This document shows positions 12,923 through 13,082 of a stretch of DNA of 13,082 nucleotides, in pieces. Each line of letters opens with the position of its first letter. The stretch's first letter is position 1. Position numbers and translations under genes: made by a program. Origin of the DNA: JANRKT01 sp033763355 (GTDB lineage Bacteria > Bacteroidota > Bacteroidia > Chitinophagales > Chitinophagaceae); the NCBI GenBank assembly GCA_033763355.1, contig JANRKT010000422.1, positions 1 to 13,082 on the forward strand. Reading direction: 5' to 3'. The notes below the pieces were generated by a model. That model was given only the letters and a program-made list of their open reading frames with translations. It had not been told where the DNA came from and did no database searches.

Positions 12923-13082
12923 CTACTCCAGCCCAAACAATCCCTTATTCAATAACTGAAGGGTTTGCTTCTTGTATTCATCCGGAACGAGTATTGACAC
13001 ATTGTGGGGGCTGCCGCCATAGCTTACCATACGTACAGGCACAGGCGAAAGGGCTTCAAACAGCTTGCTGAGGATGCCCTGC
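12923..13082 (-). CDS. lysC: Aspartate kinase, C-terminal ACT-domain fragment (gene continues past the window edge)
   Basis: Only the last 52 residues and a TAG stop are in the window; the start is beyond 13082. The readable end includes LSKLFEALSPVPVRMVSYGG and then SPHNVSILVP, ending in LNKGLFGLE. This matches the second ACT domain of Bacteroidetes aspartate kinases, where the (I/V)SYGGS-NIS(L/I)LV strand contributes to the regulatory site for lysine or threonine. The enzyme phosphorylates aspartate at the first step of the lysine, methionine and threonine pathways. The catalytic domain cannot be seen, so a fused kinase-homoserine dehydrogenase is not excluded, although ending at an ACT strand favours the monofunctional form. 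Confidence 0.75.
   Translation of the reverse strand, partial: QGILSKLFEALSPVPVRMVSYGGSPHNVSILVPDEYKKQTLQLLNKGLFGLE

Noticed and set aside
12826..13071. 81-codon + strand ORF at the right edge
   Set aside because: It reads through the perfect hairpin at 12837-12864 and antisense to the aspartate kinase C-terminus, which has clear family motifs on the - strand.

Overview
The window looks like a chromosomal segment of a Bacteroidetes bacterium, probably of the Chitinophagaceae type. This rests on protein families typical of that phylum (DUF2911 lipoprotein, DUF2339 membrane protein, short AMP nucleosidase, fused two-ATPase peptide transporter subunit, QueA starting MKLSQF), on promoter elements of the TAnnTTTG type, on start codons without clear Shine-Dalgarno sequences, and on short intergenic micro-repeats. 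Taxonomy is inferred from remembered family patterns, not from a search.

Layout. 32-538 (+) is a DUF2911 lipoprotein followed by a terminator. 637-2925 (-) is a large DUF2339 membrane protein. 3010-6054 (-) is the core of the window. Read in the direction of transcription it holds a promoter (6076-6106), a 30-codon leader ORF with seven consecutive Cys codons (6054-5962), an intrinsic terminator (5930-5901), then cysM-like, JAMM protease (mec-like), CysO-like sulfur carrier and MoeB/MoeZ-type E1-rhodanese genes. 6195-6641 (-) is an HsdR-N-like PD-(D/E)xK protein, divergent from a four-helix-bundle S23 protein (6777-7130, +). Then on the + strand come AMP nucleosidase (7224-7994), a small Cys-containing lipoprotein (8105-8518), a DppD-DppF-type double ATPase (8686-10437), queA (10644-11693) with a strongly foldable 5' leader, and an FkbM methyltransferase (11812-12696). 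The C-terminal end of an aspartate kinase gene enters from the right edge on the - strand (13082-12923).

How the genes work together. The four genes 5890-3010 reconstitute the carrier-protein route to cysteine known from Mycobacterium tuberculosis. The MoeZ-like E1-rhodanese adenylates and sulfurates the carrier, CysM adds the aminoacrylate derived from (phospho)serine onto the thiocarboxylate, and the JAMM protease releases cysteine. The carrier here ends in Gly-Gly plus three extra residues, so the protease may also have to mature it, as in the QbsE/QbsD pair. The poly-Cys leader and terminator directly before cysM form a textbook attenuator layout: enough Cys-tRNA gives termination, shortage gives ribosome stalling and read-through. 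A GGTGGA segment inside the leader ORF is exactly complementary to the 5' arm of the terminator, which supplies an antiterminator pairing. This cysteine-sensing operon is the main discovery candidate. The structured queA leader is the second.
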